From Bacillota bacterium (GTDB lineage: Bacteria; Bacillota; Sulfobacillia; RBS10-35; JAJYVN01): a stretch of 9,560 nucleotides of DNA. A program made the translations under genes and the position numbers. Below are positions 1-6,959 of this stretch, piece by piece. How positions within the stretch are numbered: the stretch's first letter is position 1; every line of letters begins with the position of its first letter. The notes under the pieces are model-generated. The model searched no databases, had not been told where the DNA came from, and saw nothing but the letters and a program-made list of their open reading frames with translations. The DNA is taken from contig JAJYVN010000103.1 in assembly GCA_021791995.1 (NCBI GenBank), positions 1 to 9,560 on the forward strand, written 5' to 3'.

Positions 1-291
1 GTGACCATTGAGCCCTGATCCAACCTCCGTTACCGTGCGCACCACGGGCCAACCTTTGTGTGTCACGAACTCCACCACTCGCGCGACCTGCCCGTCGAGG
101 TCCGAACGTTGGTCCGACGAGGACACGCGCGCGTAAACCGCCACCCCGGTAGGCTCCTCCTTCGGAGGCTTGACGATGATCGTGCCGGTCGGTCGTTATT
201 CCACTGGTACAGGCAGCTTGCCATCGCGGTACATCCGCCATGCGGCTTGGTAGCTGATGCCCTGCTCCTTCGCCCATGTACGTAACTTCAT
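1..291 (-). pseudogene. tnpA: IS607-type serine recombinase (TnpA), N-terminal part, interrupted by a stop codon
   Basis: Reading leftward from the ATG at 289-291, the translation starts MKLRTWAKEQGISYQAAW, a MerR-like helix-turn-helix typical of IS607 TnpA. After a short linker (PTGTIIV, residues 34-40) comes the serine-recombinase start VAVYARVSSSDQRSDLDGQ (residues 50-68), with Ser57 as the expected nucleophile, then VGSGLNG at 90-96. TnpA cuts and rejoins DNA through a covalent serine intermediate to move the element. Codon 32 is TAA (196-198) where the family has a sense codon; one C-to-T change from CAA would explain it. The frame stays open on both sides, so this is a single nonsense lesion. 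The gene runs off the window at base 1, so the C-terminal half and any tnpB partner are unseen. The family call is sure; whether it is fully dead depends on that one codon. Confidence 0.88.
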
Positions 292-297
292 ACACTT

Positions 298-306
298 AGC
301 ATATCA
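298..306 (-). promoter_or_regulatory. Extended -10 promoter of the left tnpA, giving a leaderless message
   Basis: On the minus strand the sequence TGaTATGCT (306 down to 298) lies six bases before the tnpA ATG. The right-hand tnpA has TGaTATAAT at the same distance. The TG-n motif marks an extended -10 element, and transcription would start about at the ATG. No Shine-Dalgarno site is visible. Seen: the motif and its spacing. Inferred: promoter activity. Confidence 0.5.
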
Positions 307-364
307 CATCTGTCGTTAGACGTAGATCTAGTTGGTCAACAGTTGAATCCCCTTCCACCCACCG

Positions 365-399
365 CAGGGTCGGTTCGCGGACCACCGCACCGATCCCTG
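365..399 (-). terminator. Weak hairpin downstream of the 460-2913 gene
   Basis: Arms at 365-374 (CAGGGTCGGT) and 389-399 (ACCGATCCCTG) pair with one bulged base around a 14-base loop. It lies 61 bases past the stop codon of the minus-strand gene. No T tract follows on that strand, so it is not a textbook intrinsic terminator. The rest of 292-459 shows no gene. Confidence 0.22.
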
Positions 400-459
400 G
401 CAGCTGGCTACCGGTTTTGTCCCTCGTTCCTCCGTAGACCGGCTGGTCCAGTCCAGCGC

Positions 460-2913
460 TCAGGCCGAAGGCATTGCATCGGACGCATGGTCGGAGAGCG
501 ACCGCAACGCCCCGATCGTGCGGATCAGAGCGATGGGGGTCTGCTGGGCCCCTTGCCCCAGGGGATTATCCACCAAGAGATGTACCACCAGGTCTCGATC
601 CAATCCGTCCGAGGCCCCAAGGATCCGGGCTCCCAGGTCGTTGGCATCCACCACCGCCACACCGACGCCTGGGGCAAGCGCCGCCGCAAGCGATGCACCC
701 ACCCGTTCCGGCTCGGCGGGGGCAAGCTTGGCGTATGCGTTATACGGGGGGAGGGTTCCGGGGGATGGACCATCAATCGAGGCCACGAGCGGCCCCAGCA
801 TGCGCTGGAAGACGCCACCGAAGCCGAGCGGCCGGGCCACCATCGTCACGGCCGCTGCCAAGAGGACGCGCGGAACACCAGCCTGGCGCAGGACAAGCTC
901 CATCGTTTGGGGCAGAGCCCAGCCGCGCCCGTGCGCACTGGTATGCACAAACCGCACCAAAAACCGCGCCAGACTTGAGGGATGAATCTCGGAGAGCGGA
1001 AAGGAACGCCCCTGGCTGATGGCCACCACCTTTTCACTGACTGCGAGCGTGTCGCCGGGATGAAGCTCGACCCCTACCGCCTCTCGGACCACCGCCTCGA
1101 GCGCGTCCCCCGCACGCACCAGCTTCGAGCGAAGGGGCACGCGTGCATAGACCGTTGCGCCAGCGGTCACAAACAGGTGACGTCCCGCATTCGCATGGTA
1201 ACGTGCAAAGAGCTGTGCAGCCACGGGACTCTTTTGGCTCACCTCCGCATCGCCTATGCGTGCAAAGGGGACTTTGGGCCGCTCTGCCCGCACCGATCCA
1301 TCCGGGAAGAAGACACGCAACCACACCTCCACGTTGATCAGTCGCCAGAGAACCCAACCACCGGGATCACCCACTGCAGCCGCACGCGCAAACGCATCCG
1401 CCACGGCGGAACCATCCCAATATGGGCGGAGGAGGAAGGAGGGTGAACGCAAAAGGCTGTGAAAGACGACGCGCCGTGCGTAGAGCCAGCGGGCGGTGCG
1501 TGTGCACCCAGTTTCGCCCTGTAAACCGGCCGGATGGGCTTGGAAGGCATCCGCGAAACTCGCGGAGAGGTCGGCGGGCCTTCCATCGGGACCCTGCGCC
1601 TCGGGGGGCAGAGCGACCAGATACTCGACAAGTGCCTGATCCACATACGGTGAACGAATCTCCACCGAGCGAGCCATGGCTGCGCGGTCCTGGCAGCGAA
1701 GGAGTTCCGGGAGGGCAAACCTCTGGATATCGGAGATGAGTCGATCCCTCGGCGCGCTCGCGCGTTCCGGATCCGGTGCCGAAACCCGAACCAACTCGCT
1801 CAGCACAATGCGACGGTAGCCGCGCGGTCCCTTCCAGACGATTGCCACACCGTCCTTTGGCCCTTCCAACAGGATCCGCCCTGCCTCGCCGTCCAAAACC
1901 GTCTCCACCGAACCAGATGCGGACGCAAGCACCCGCCAGCAAAGATACGGGTCTAGATCACGAAACGGCTCCTCGAGCCACCAAACAACCTCGGCCAAAT
2001 CGGCCACCCACGCGTTGGATTCCACATCGATGGTTTGGAGCGGGCCCCCGAGCGAGCGCGCCGTCTCGTTCCACTGCATACGCAGAGCATCTTCGGTCCG
2101 ATCCGAGACGACGGCAAAACTGGGGAGGGCCGGACGCTCCCCCATCGGTCCGGTCGCCGCCACCATCGCCGCCGACGCCCAACCCTGCGTCAGGCGGACC
2201 CCGGTCCCCGCAGACACAGAGGAACGCGTTGCGTCCTCGATCAGCTCGCGGAGACGCTCCGGGTCTGATCCGCCATCCGGAAGGTTTTCCAGCTTCCAAA
2301 AGCACCGAGCCTCCAACCCGGAATCGTTGAGGACAGCGAAGTGTGCCGCCGGTAAGCGAAAGATCCCCGCAAAGAACGTCTCGGATCGGTGATCGGCCAA
2401 ACCATGCAGCAGATAGTCCGCGATCACCTGGTCATTCGGACGGACCCCAGGCACGGAAGCGGCAAGCAGCGAGCGAATCTCCGATGCGAAGAGGAGGCGA
2501 CCTTCCGCGTGGGCATAGTACAGGGGTTTGGCTCCCAGGGGGTCTCGCGCCAAAACCAGTCGTGCGTGCGCCGGGTCAGCAATTGCTACGGCCCACGCAC
2601 CTTCCAGGAGCGAGAAGGCATCCGTTCCCCAACGGAGGTATGCAGAAAGCACCAACTGGCCGTCGCTCCCCGTTTGGGAAAGCGCACGGTGCAATTGACT
2701 GTCCCTTCGAAGCGATCCATCCAGGATCAGCTGCACACCGCTCTCCACGTCACAAACCAGTCCTTCGCGCTCCAATCCCCGCCGATACCCCAGGCTCATG
2801 CGCGCACCCTCCATGAGGTCACGACCGTTCGGACCTCGATGGGACAAGGCATCGGTCATATCAGCCAGTCGTTGTCCATCCGGCGCACCCCAGAACCCTG
2901 CAATGCCCCCCAC
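460..2913 (-). CDS. Fusion: asparagine-synthetase-like protein with degraded active sites joined to an F420-0:glutamate-ligase-like domain
   Basis: This is one unbroken 817-residue frame from a GTG at 2913, with a GGGGGG Shine-Dalgarno site at 2922-2927 (8-base spacing). No other start exists before an upstream in-frame stop. Residues 1-210 match the class II glutamine amidotransferase half of AsnB (SHRGPNG 24-30, LARDPLGAKPLYY 121-133), but the nucleophile Cys is absent: the protein begins MGGIAG, not MCGIAG. Residues 215-538 match the synthetase half (CQDRAAMARSVEIRSPYVD 407-425), yet the PP-loop SGGLDS is TQGWAS (242-247) and the later SGDGGDE-type motif is DGEAGRI (341-347). Residues about 575-800 resemble the divergent F420-0:gamma-glutamyl ligase family of Firmicutes and Chloroflexi (SEKVVAISQGR 626-636, LPPYNAY 721-727, VVDANDLG 754-761, DNPLGQG 782-788). 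Amide formation by the C-terminal half is plausible; the N-terminal half is probably non-catalytic. The real substrate is unknown. It is transcribed divergently from the dehydrogenase at 3056. Confidence 0.82.
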   Translation of the reverse strand: MGGIAGFWGAPDGQRLADMTDALSHRGPNGRDLMEGARMSLGYRRGLEREGLVCDVESGVQLILDGSLRRDSQLHRALSQTGSDGQLVLSAYLRWGTDAFSLLEGAWAVAIADPAHARLVLARDPLGAKPLYYAHAEGRLLFASEIRSLLAASVPGVRPNDQVIADYLLHGLADHRSETFFAGIFRLPAAHFAVLNDSGLEARCFWKLENLPDGGSDPERLRELIEDATRSSVSAGTGVRLTQGWASAAMVAATGPMGERPALPSFAVVSDRTEDALRMQWNETARSLGGPLQTIDVESNAWVADLAEVVWWLEEPFRDLDPYLCWRVLASASGSVETVLDGEAGRILLEGPKDGVAIVWKGPRGYRRIVLSELVRVSAPDPERASAPRDRLISDIQRFALPELLRCQDRAAMARSVEIRSPYVDQALVEYLVALPPEAQGPDGRPADLSASFADAFQAHPAGLQGETGCTRTARWLYARRVVFHSLLRSPSFLLRPYWDGSAVADAFARAAAVGDPGGWVLWRLINVEVWLRVFFPDGSVRAERPKVPFARIGDAEVSQKSPVAAQLFARYHANAGRHLFVTAGATVYARVPLRSKLVRAGDALEAVVREAVGVELHPGDTLAVSEKVVAISQGRSFPLSEIHPSSLARFLVRFVHTSAHGRGWALPQTMELVLRQAGVPRVLLAAAVTMVARPLGFGGVFQRMLGPLVASIDGPSPGTLPPYNAYAKLAPAEPERVGASLAAALAPGVGVAVVDANDLGARILGASDGLDRDLVVHLLVDNPLGQGAQQTPIALIRTIGALRSLSDHASDAMPSA

Positions 2914-3039
2914 GCAAACAGCCCCCCGCTCTTTCTCCGCACCGTAGCCGGTTCATCGGCCTCCGCGCAAGAGGGAAGTGTCGGCCGCGTTGGAGGGCTT
3001 ACTCCCCCTGCGGCGAACCATCCCATTGCGTCAACGGAG

Positions 3040-3046
3040 AGGGGGG
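3040..3046 (+). promoter_or_regulatory. Ribosome binding site fixing the GTG start at 3056
   Basis: AGGGGGG lies 9 bases before GTG 3056. It supports this start over one 26 codons upstream at 2978. The upstream residues are Arg-rich and do not match the family, whereas the protein from 3056 opens MRIGFIGLGIMG, as Rossmann dehydrogenases do. Confidence 0.7.
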
Positions 3047-3055
3047 CAGTGGATC

Positions 3056-3925
3056 GTGCGCATCGGCTTCATCGGGCTGGGCATCATGGGACGAGCCATG
3101 GCTGACAACATCCTGCGCGCGGGATTCGAATTGGTGGTGACCAATCGCACGCCGGATCGTGCTCGAGAACTGGTGCAAAAGGGAGCCCGCTTCGTGCCCA
3201 CACCAGCGGAGGTTATGCATCAGGCGGACTTAGTAGGGATCTGCGTCACCGATGGTGCGGCACTACGCGCGGTTCTCACGGGGCCCAGCGGTGCACTCTC
3301 CGCCATGCGTCGAGGCCAGTGGATGGTGGATCACAGCACCATCGCACCGGACGAAGCGCAGCACTGGGGACATCGCGCACGCGACCAAGGAGTGGAGTTC
3401 CTTGATGCCCCGGTCACTGGCGGCGACCAGGGCGCCCGCGCCGGAACCCTGACCATCATGGTCGGTGGTTCCGCTAATGGCTTTCGTGCCATCGGACCCT
3501 ATCTGCAAGCGATCGGGCGCACCATCGTCCACGTCGGACCAAGCGGCCAGGGACAGTTGGTCAAACTCGTGAATAACCTCATCGGCGGTGCGGCCATGGT
3601 TGCCGCTAGTGAGGGTCTGGCGCTAGGCCTTCGGGCAGGCGTCCCCCTACCCGTTCTGATGCAGGTACTCTCTGCCGGTAGCGCCGACTCCGTATCGCTG
3701 CGCCTCCTGGCGGAACGGTTGACAAACGATTCTTGGCAGCCCGGCTTCAGCCTACGCAATCGATGCAAAGACATGGCCCTCGCCCGGGATGCAGCCGAAG
3801 CCATGCACCTCCCGCTTCCGGTCGGAGAAGCGGCCACAACGGTATTTCTGAACCGCCTGGCACAGGGTGATGGGGAGATGGATCAGACGGTGGTCATCGC
3901 CCCATACCTCGCCCATCAACCCTGA
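3056..3925 (+). CDS. NAD(P)-dependent beta-hydroxyacid dehydrogenase (3-hydroxyisobutyrate dehydrogenase family)
   Basis: The 289-residue product has the family's usual length. A Rossmann fold opens at residues 3-12 with GFIGLGIMG (G7-x-G9-x-x-G12). The substrate-binding signature is DAPVTGGDQGARAG (117-130). The catalytic lysine is K170 in GQGQLVKLVNN, and the C-terminal helical domain contains KDMALARDA (238-246). Enzymes of this family oxidise or reduce short beta-hydroxyacids such as 3-hydroxyisobutyrate or tartronate semialdehyde in the cytosol. Substrate cannot be chosen from sequence alone, and no valine- or glyoxylate-pathway genes are nearby. The gene is divergent from the 460-2913 gene (142-base gap). 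Its last 10 bases overlap the end of the HAD gene on the other strand. All expected catalytic residues are present, so it should be active. Confidence 0.9.
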   Translation: MRIGFIGLGIMGRAMADNILRAGFELVVTNRTPDRARELVQKGARFVPTPAEVMHQADLVGICVTDGAALRAVLTGPSGALSAMRRGQWMVDHSTIAPDEAQHWGHRARDQGVEFLDAPVTGGDQGARAGTLTIMVGGSANGFRAIGPYLQAIGRTIVHVGPSGQGQLVKLVNNLIGGAAMVAASEGLALGLRAGVPLPVLMQVLSAGSADSVSLRLLAERLTNDSWQPGFSLRNRCKDMALARDAAEAMHLPLPVGEAATTVFLNRLAQGDGEMDQTVVIAPYLAHQP

Positions 3926-4635
3926 AAGAATCGGGTGAGATGGGCGAGCGGCCCACCCCAGATGTCCCCGGTATCGGCCTTGGCCCGCGTCCAGTAGACG
4001 AACATCCCGCACTTCGCGGCGGGCATGTCCTGCAAACGGTCATCCCCAATCATCAGGCACTGCTCCGGAGAGCATCCGACGAGCTCGGCGACTTCGCGGT
4101 AGTACGCTACGTCCGGCTTGCAGGCGTGCATATTCTCACTGTGCGTAATGAGAGACCAGGGAATGTCGTCCAGCCCAGCCCATCGTAGGCGCAACGCGAT
4201 GGCATCTGGCGGATAGATCGGTGTCGTAGCGACCGCGACACGGTATCCCTGCTCCATCGCCGCCTCGACACACGGCCGTGCCGCCGCAACGGGTGCCCGG
4301 GGAATGGGTAGACTCGGCAGCGTCTCCCGATGCAGGCGGGCCATTTCGCGCGCCACCACATCCTCGGAAACATCGAGGTGCCGAGCGAGATGCCGCCGAA
4401 AGACCTCTCCATTGGTCAGATCCGGGTGGTCGTGGAAAATGGGAACCGATGCAGCCATCACGACGTGCTGAAAGGTGGCGGCATCGCCCCAGTGCGAGAA
4501 GTACTGGGCAAACGCCATCACGTAGTCGTCCAGAAACTGCTCTCCGTCAATATCGAGGAGTGTACCGTCCAGATCGAACAACACGCACCGCAACTGGGAT
4601 CGAACCGGAACACATACCGTCTGCAATATGTCCAT
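3916..4635 (-). CDS. HAD-superfamily hydrolase (phosphoglycolate-phosphatase-like)
   Basis: From the ATG at 4635 the product has 239 residues. HAD motif I is VLFDLDGTLL (18-27), with nucleophile D21 and acid D23. Motif II is the Thr in VAVATT (133-138), motif III the Lys in CKPD (172-175), and motif IV IGDDRLQDM (196-204). An alpha-helical cap lies between motifs I and II (about 35-115). The family removes phosphate from small phosphorylated metabolites; the substrate here is unknown. The start is uncertain. No strong Shine-Dalgarno site precedes 4635, and a TTG 14 codons later (4593) would give a protein beginning just before motif I, as many relatives do. The frame is open further upstream, but that part does not resemble HAD. 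It lies 136 bases after the TerC-type gene on the same strand, so they may be co-transcribed. It ends tail-to-tail with the dehydrogenase. Confidence 0.86.
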   Translation of the reverse strand: MDILQTVCVPVRSQLRCVLFDLDGTLLDIDGEQFLDDYVMAFAQYFSHWGDAATFQHVVMAASVPIFHDHPDLTNGEVFRRHLARHLDVSEDVVAREMARLHRETLPSLPIPRAPVAAARPCVEAAMEQGYRVAVATTPIYPPDAIALRLRWAGLDDIPWSLITHSENMHACKPDVAYYREVAELVGCSPEQCLMIGDDRLQDMPAAKCGMFVYWTRAKADTGDIWGGPLAHLTRFFQG

Positions 4636-4771
4636 GACCGGAGCCGCCCGCGCCGACTCCGCGCCACACCCTCCCTTGCGTTCAGGACCACCACCGGCCA
4701 CGCGCCTGCGTTGGCGGATGGGTATTCTCGGCGCAACCTGCCGATTCCTCCACCACCGCGCCAATCCAGAC

Positions 4772-5419
4772 TCACTGTACTGGAGGCGCAGCCCGTATTC
4801 GACGAATGTACCGCAATGCGGCATATCCAGCAAAGAGCACCGTAGCGCCCCACGCCCAAATCCAGGCGTCGTGCGGAAGCACCGGCACACCCAACAATAA
4901 CCCCGTTCCAAGGTGAAACAGGTAGACCGCCCCTGCGTCCACAATCAGCGGATAGCGGTGCAGAACCCACGCCACCAGATGGCTGCCGAAAAAGATCAGC
5001 GGAGCAGTGATCAGCACGCCGACCCAAGCTGTCCACGGATTGCCGTGCGCCAAGGCGATCAGCGCAACGTCGTTCTCAAAGCTCATCAGCAGGTTTCCCA
5101 TGGCAATGCGGAGAACGGCCCGTCCCACTCCCTGCGGCACGTCCCTCGCAAGGTGCGAAGCATGCGTGCGAACAAGGTGGAACGCCATGAAGCAGACCAC
5201 GAGTCCAAACACAGCCTTCAGGATGGAGAAACGGAAGAACAATGACAAAAGGACCAGGATCCCGAAGACAATCGCCATCGACACGCCCAAGGCCCAGGCC
5301 AGCGCAACAAAGCGCTTCCCCTTGCGAACGGTCTTGGACATCAGGGCGATCACCAGGACGTTATCGCCACTCAGCAGGAGGTTCGCCCCGGCGACTTCCA
5401 GGATCGCGAGCAACGGCAT
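4772..5419 (-). CDS. TerC/YjbE-family integral membrane protein
   Basis: The product has 215 mostly hydrophobic residues with about seven predicted membrane segments. The first conserved TerC motif is E8 and N13 with LLSGDNVLVIAL (15-26). The second, normally S-x-D-N-V, is SFENDVALIA (113-122), so Glu replaces Asp and the spacing shifts by one. TerC relatives such as B. subtilis YjbE and MeeF/MeeY take part in metal (often manganese) export and in metal loading of secreted proteins; that role here is by homology. The start is the ATG at 5419, preceded by GGGGAG at 2-base spacing and AGGAGG (5433-5438) at 13 bases, neither ideal. An alternative ATG at 5452 has no Shine-Dalgarno site. The C terminus is basic (RYIRRIR) and probably cytoplasmic. 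Confidence 0.85.
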   Translation of the reverse strand: MPLLAILEVAGANLLLSGDNVLVIALMSKTVRKGKRFVALAWALGVSMAIVFGILVLLSLFFRFSILKAVFGLVVCFMAFHLVRTHASHLARDVPQGVGRAVLRIAMGNLLMSFENDVALIALAHGNPWTAWVGVLITAPLIFFGSHLVAWVLHRYPLIVDAGAVYLFHLGTGLLLGVPVLPHDAWIWAWGATVLFAGYAALRYIRRIRAAPPVQ

Positions 5420-5548
5420 CTCTCCCCGCAGGCCTCCTGCGTGTATTGGCATGCCGCGACACGCCCGGGTCGCCTACCACGCCCCGTTCCCATTCTACCG
5501 CTCTCGCGGCCGTCTGACTCCTTCTCCCCCTCCGACCCAAGCTGACCC

Positions 5549-5974
5549 TCAATCCCGCCCAACCGCTTCCGCACTTCGGAGCCAATCCTCCACCCATTTA
5601 CGCAGGGCGCGCGACGAGAGAAACGCCAGGTGCAACGACCCGGTCTCATACCGCAGGGAGTATCGTAAAAGCGACCCCTCCGGGCTCTCCGTCACCGAAC
5701 AGGCTGCCTCCGCCCACAACCCCTTCGCTTTACCTTCCCCGACCACGGCAATACGCAGAGCGTTGGGCCGCGGATCAACGCAAATCTGCACCGGGTAGCG
5801 TTGGCCGAGCGACGGAGGGCCAATCAACACCTCCGTAGAGTATCGGCCTGGTCCCGTCGCCTCGAAGAGGCGTTCCTCCCCCGCCATGCGCCGAAGGGCG
5901 AGAGGGTTCGTCAGCGTGGCCACGACCGAAGCAGGACACATGCGCACCGTCTGCTGCCCGAAAATTTCCTTCAA
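5549..5974 (-). CDS. SRPBCC-fold protein, CoxG-like
   Basis: I choose the TTG at 5974, because GGGGG (5982-5986) precedes it by 7 bases and the resulting protein (141 residues, beginning MKEIFGQQ) aligns with the first beta strand of CoxG-type proteins. An upstream TTG at 6025 would add 17 residues without family likeness. The pattern is a first strand (3-11), a helix with a conserved NPLALRRM (23-30), where relatives have a DP-x-x-L motif, then a strand series ending in a long C-terminal helix (121-136). CoxG was first described in CO dehydrogenase operons, but most members are general ligand-binding proteins of unknown role. No coxMSL genes are in the window, so the CO link should not be assumed. 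It is divergent from the coat operon at 6120. Confidence 0.6.
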   Translation of the reverse strand: MKEIFGQQTVRMCPASVVATLTNPLALRRMAGEERLFEATGPGRYSTEVLIGPPSLGQRYPVQICVDPRPNALRIAVVGEGKAKGLWAEAACSVTESPEGSLLRYSLRYETGSLHLAFLSSRALRKWVEDWLRSAEAVGRD

Positions 5975-6104
5975 AAGGACACCCCCGCACAAAGGTCTCC
6001 CCCACGCTATGCCCTTGCAGCGCAACGTGTCTCTACGCCGGGCGAGCCAAAGCGTCCACTGTGTGCCGTATATGCCAGGGAAGTGTCGGTAAGCCTAGCT
6101 TCGG

Positions 6105-6112
6105 GGAGGTGA
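6105..6112 (+). promoter_or_regulatory. Strong Shine-Dalgarno site for the 58-residue gene
   Basis: GGAGGTGA matches the anti-Shine-Dalgarno sequence fully and lies 7 bases before the ATG at 6120. A tiny hairpin (AAGC-CTA-GCTT, 6091-6101) sits just upstream. This site is the main proof that the short frame is a real gene. Confidence 0.8.
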
Positions 6113-6119
6113 GACCAAG

Positions 6120-6296
6120 ATGACGACCAAAGAGGTGGGAACGATCGAGGAAGCCATCAAGAGTGAAGCCCTGTGCCTGGTCAAGCTCCAGGCCTTCGAG
6201 CAACAGGCCCAGGACCCCGAACTCCGCCACTTAGTATCGCAAGCACTGTCCACATGCCGCCGTCACGTGGACGAGCTCTTGAACGAGTTGCGCTAG
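6120..6296 (+). CDS. Small helical spore-coat-associated protein
   Basis: This 58-residue frame has an excellent Shine-Dalgarno site and lies 32 bases before a CotF-type gene on the same strand. The sequence predicts a helix-turn-helix hairpin: helix 1 (about 8-31, acidic then Gln-rich, AFEQQAQDPEL at 25-35) and helix 2 (35-58, ending HVDELLNEL at 49-57). The DPEL turn and the following His pattern resemble small ferritin-like proteins commonly encoded next to CotF genes in spore formers. Its likely role is structural, in or under the spore coat, made in the mother cell. There are no catalytic residues, signal peptide or membrane segment. It has one Cys at 19 and one at 46, which could cross-link. 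The assignment rests on pattern and context. Confidence 0.72.
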   Translation: MTTKEVGTIEEAIKSEALCLVKLQAFEQQAQDPELRHLVSQALSTCRRHVDELLNELR

Positions 6297-6328
6297 GCAA
6301 ATCGGGCCGCATGCAAAGGGGAAGGACG

Positions 6329-6910
6329 ATGGAACAGTTCACCGACCGCGACATCGCATACGACATGCTGTATTGTGCCAAAAACGGTGCAACCGTTTAC
6401 ACGCAGGGGACCATGGAATCCGCCGACAACCGGATCCGCAACCTCTTTCACCGCTTCCTCGACGACTGCCTGGAGGACCAATGGCGTATCTGGCAATACC
6501 TCCACCGGAAAAACGAATACCGTGTGGAGGAGGTCTCGCAACAGTCGCTCGACTCCCTGCGACAGCGAATGGATCACCTCGTCCGCACACACGAGCAGCA
6601 CGCCAGCCGGGGGACAAGCAATGCCGGGTACGGCGGCTCTTGGCAATCCCAGGGACAGGGTGGCCGTTGGAGCAACGAAGCTTGGGAAAACAGCGGATCG
6701 GACATCGGCTTCGAACCGGCAGCCAATATGCCGCGTGGCACGCAGTTTGAGCCCGACCGACAGTTCGCCCAAAGCACCTCCACGAGCGAGCGGGGACGGT
6801 ACGGGCAAGGCACCACCAGCTACCAAGGGGCCCGGTCTGCGTACGGGAGCGCAGGCTCGGCGGAAGGTCGCTCAGACTGGAATAATGAAGGTTACCGCTC
6901 ACGACGCTAG
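6329..6910 (+). CDS. CotF-domain spore coat protein with a Gly/Ser/Gln-rich tail
   Basis: The product has 193 residues, with a Shine-Dalgarno site AAGGGG (6316-6321) 7 bases before the ATG. Residues 4-90 fit the CotF helical domain: FTDRDIAYDMLYCAKNGATV near the start, the family's conserved ES pair (ES at 30-31), and an IWQYLHRKNEY stretch at 54-64. From about residue 93 the protein changes to a low-complexity tail rich in Gly, Ser, Gln, Arg, Tyr and Thr, with repeated GYGG-, RYGQG- and AYGSAG-like stretches. B. subtilis CotF is an inner or undercoat protein cleaved into two pieces; the tail here may form a flexible, cross-linkable coat layer through its tyrosines (inferred). It is the second gene of a two-gene operon. 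A perfect palindrome follows 12 bases after the stop codon. Confidence 0.82.
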   Translation: MEQFTDRDIAYDMLYCAKNGATVYTQGTMESADNRIRNLFHRFLDDCLEDQWRIWQYLHRKNEYRVEEVSQQSLDSLRQRMDHLVRTHEQHASRGTSNAGYGGSWQSQGQGGRWSNEAWENSGSDIGFEPAANMPRGTQFEPDRQFAQSTSTSERGRYGQGTTSYQGARSAYGSAGSAEGRSDWNNEGYRSRR

Positions 6911-6922
6911 ACCTGCGTACCA

Positions 6923-6948
6923 CGGGGGGATGGGCGCCCATCCCCCCG
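6923..6948. terminator. Perfect 26-bp palindrome between convergent genes
   Basis: CGGGGGGATGGGC is followed at once by its exact reverse complement. It sits 12 bases after the CotF-type stop and 11 bases before the end of the transporter gene, so a transcript from either side could form a very stable G/C stem. Neither side has a T tract, so it may work as a bidirectional Rho-aided or stabilising hairpin and not as a standard intrinsic terminator. Confidence 0.6.
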
Positions 6949-6959
6949 ACTCCCGCCCG

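Noticed and set aside
343..978. Plus-strand open frame of 211 codons
   Set aside because: It lies antisense to the fusion gene, is rich in Arg, Pro, Gly and His, and has no family likeness. It exists because high-GC antisense frames have few stops.
1367..1942. Minus-strand open frame of 191 codons
   Set aside because: It is an alternative frame inside the 817-residue fusion gene, with atypical composition and no start signal.
2914..3055. Promoter with TTGACG (minus strand, 3029-3034) for the fusion gene
   Set aside because: No acceptable -10 hexamer lies 15-19 bases downstream, so I do not call a promoter.
5007..5798. Plus-strand open frame of 263 codons
   Set aside because: It is antisense to the TerC-type and SRPBCC genes and consists largely of Arg, Pro, Ser and Thr, the mirror of hydrophobic codons.
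6030..6104. Sporulation-sigma promoter upstream of the coat operon
   Set aside because: A CGTATATG stretch near 6067 faintly resembles a mother-cell -10 box, but no matching -35 box could be assigned with confidence.
6293..6941. Minus-strand frames of 177 and 200 codons opposite the CotF-type gene
   Set aside because: The plus-strand gene has a ribosome site, a recognised domain and an operon partner; the antisense frames lack all of these.
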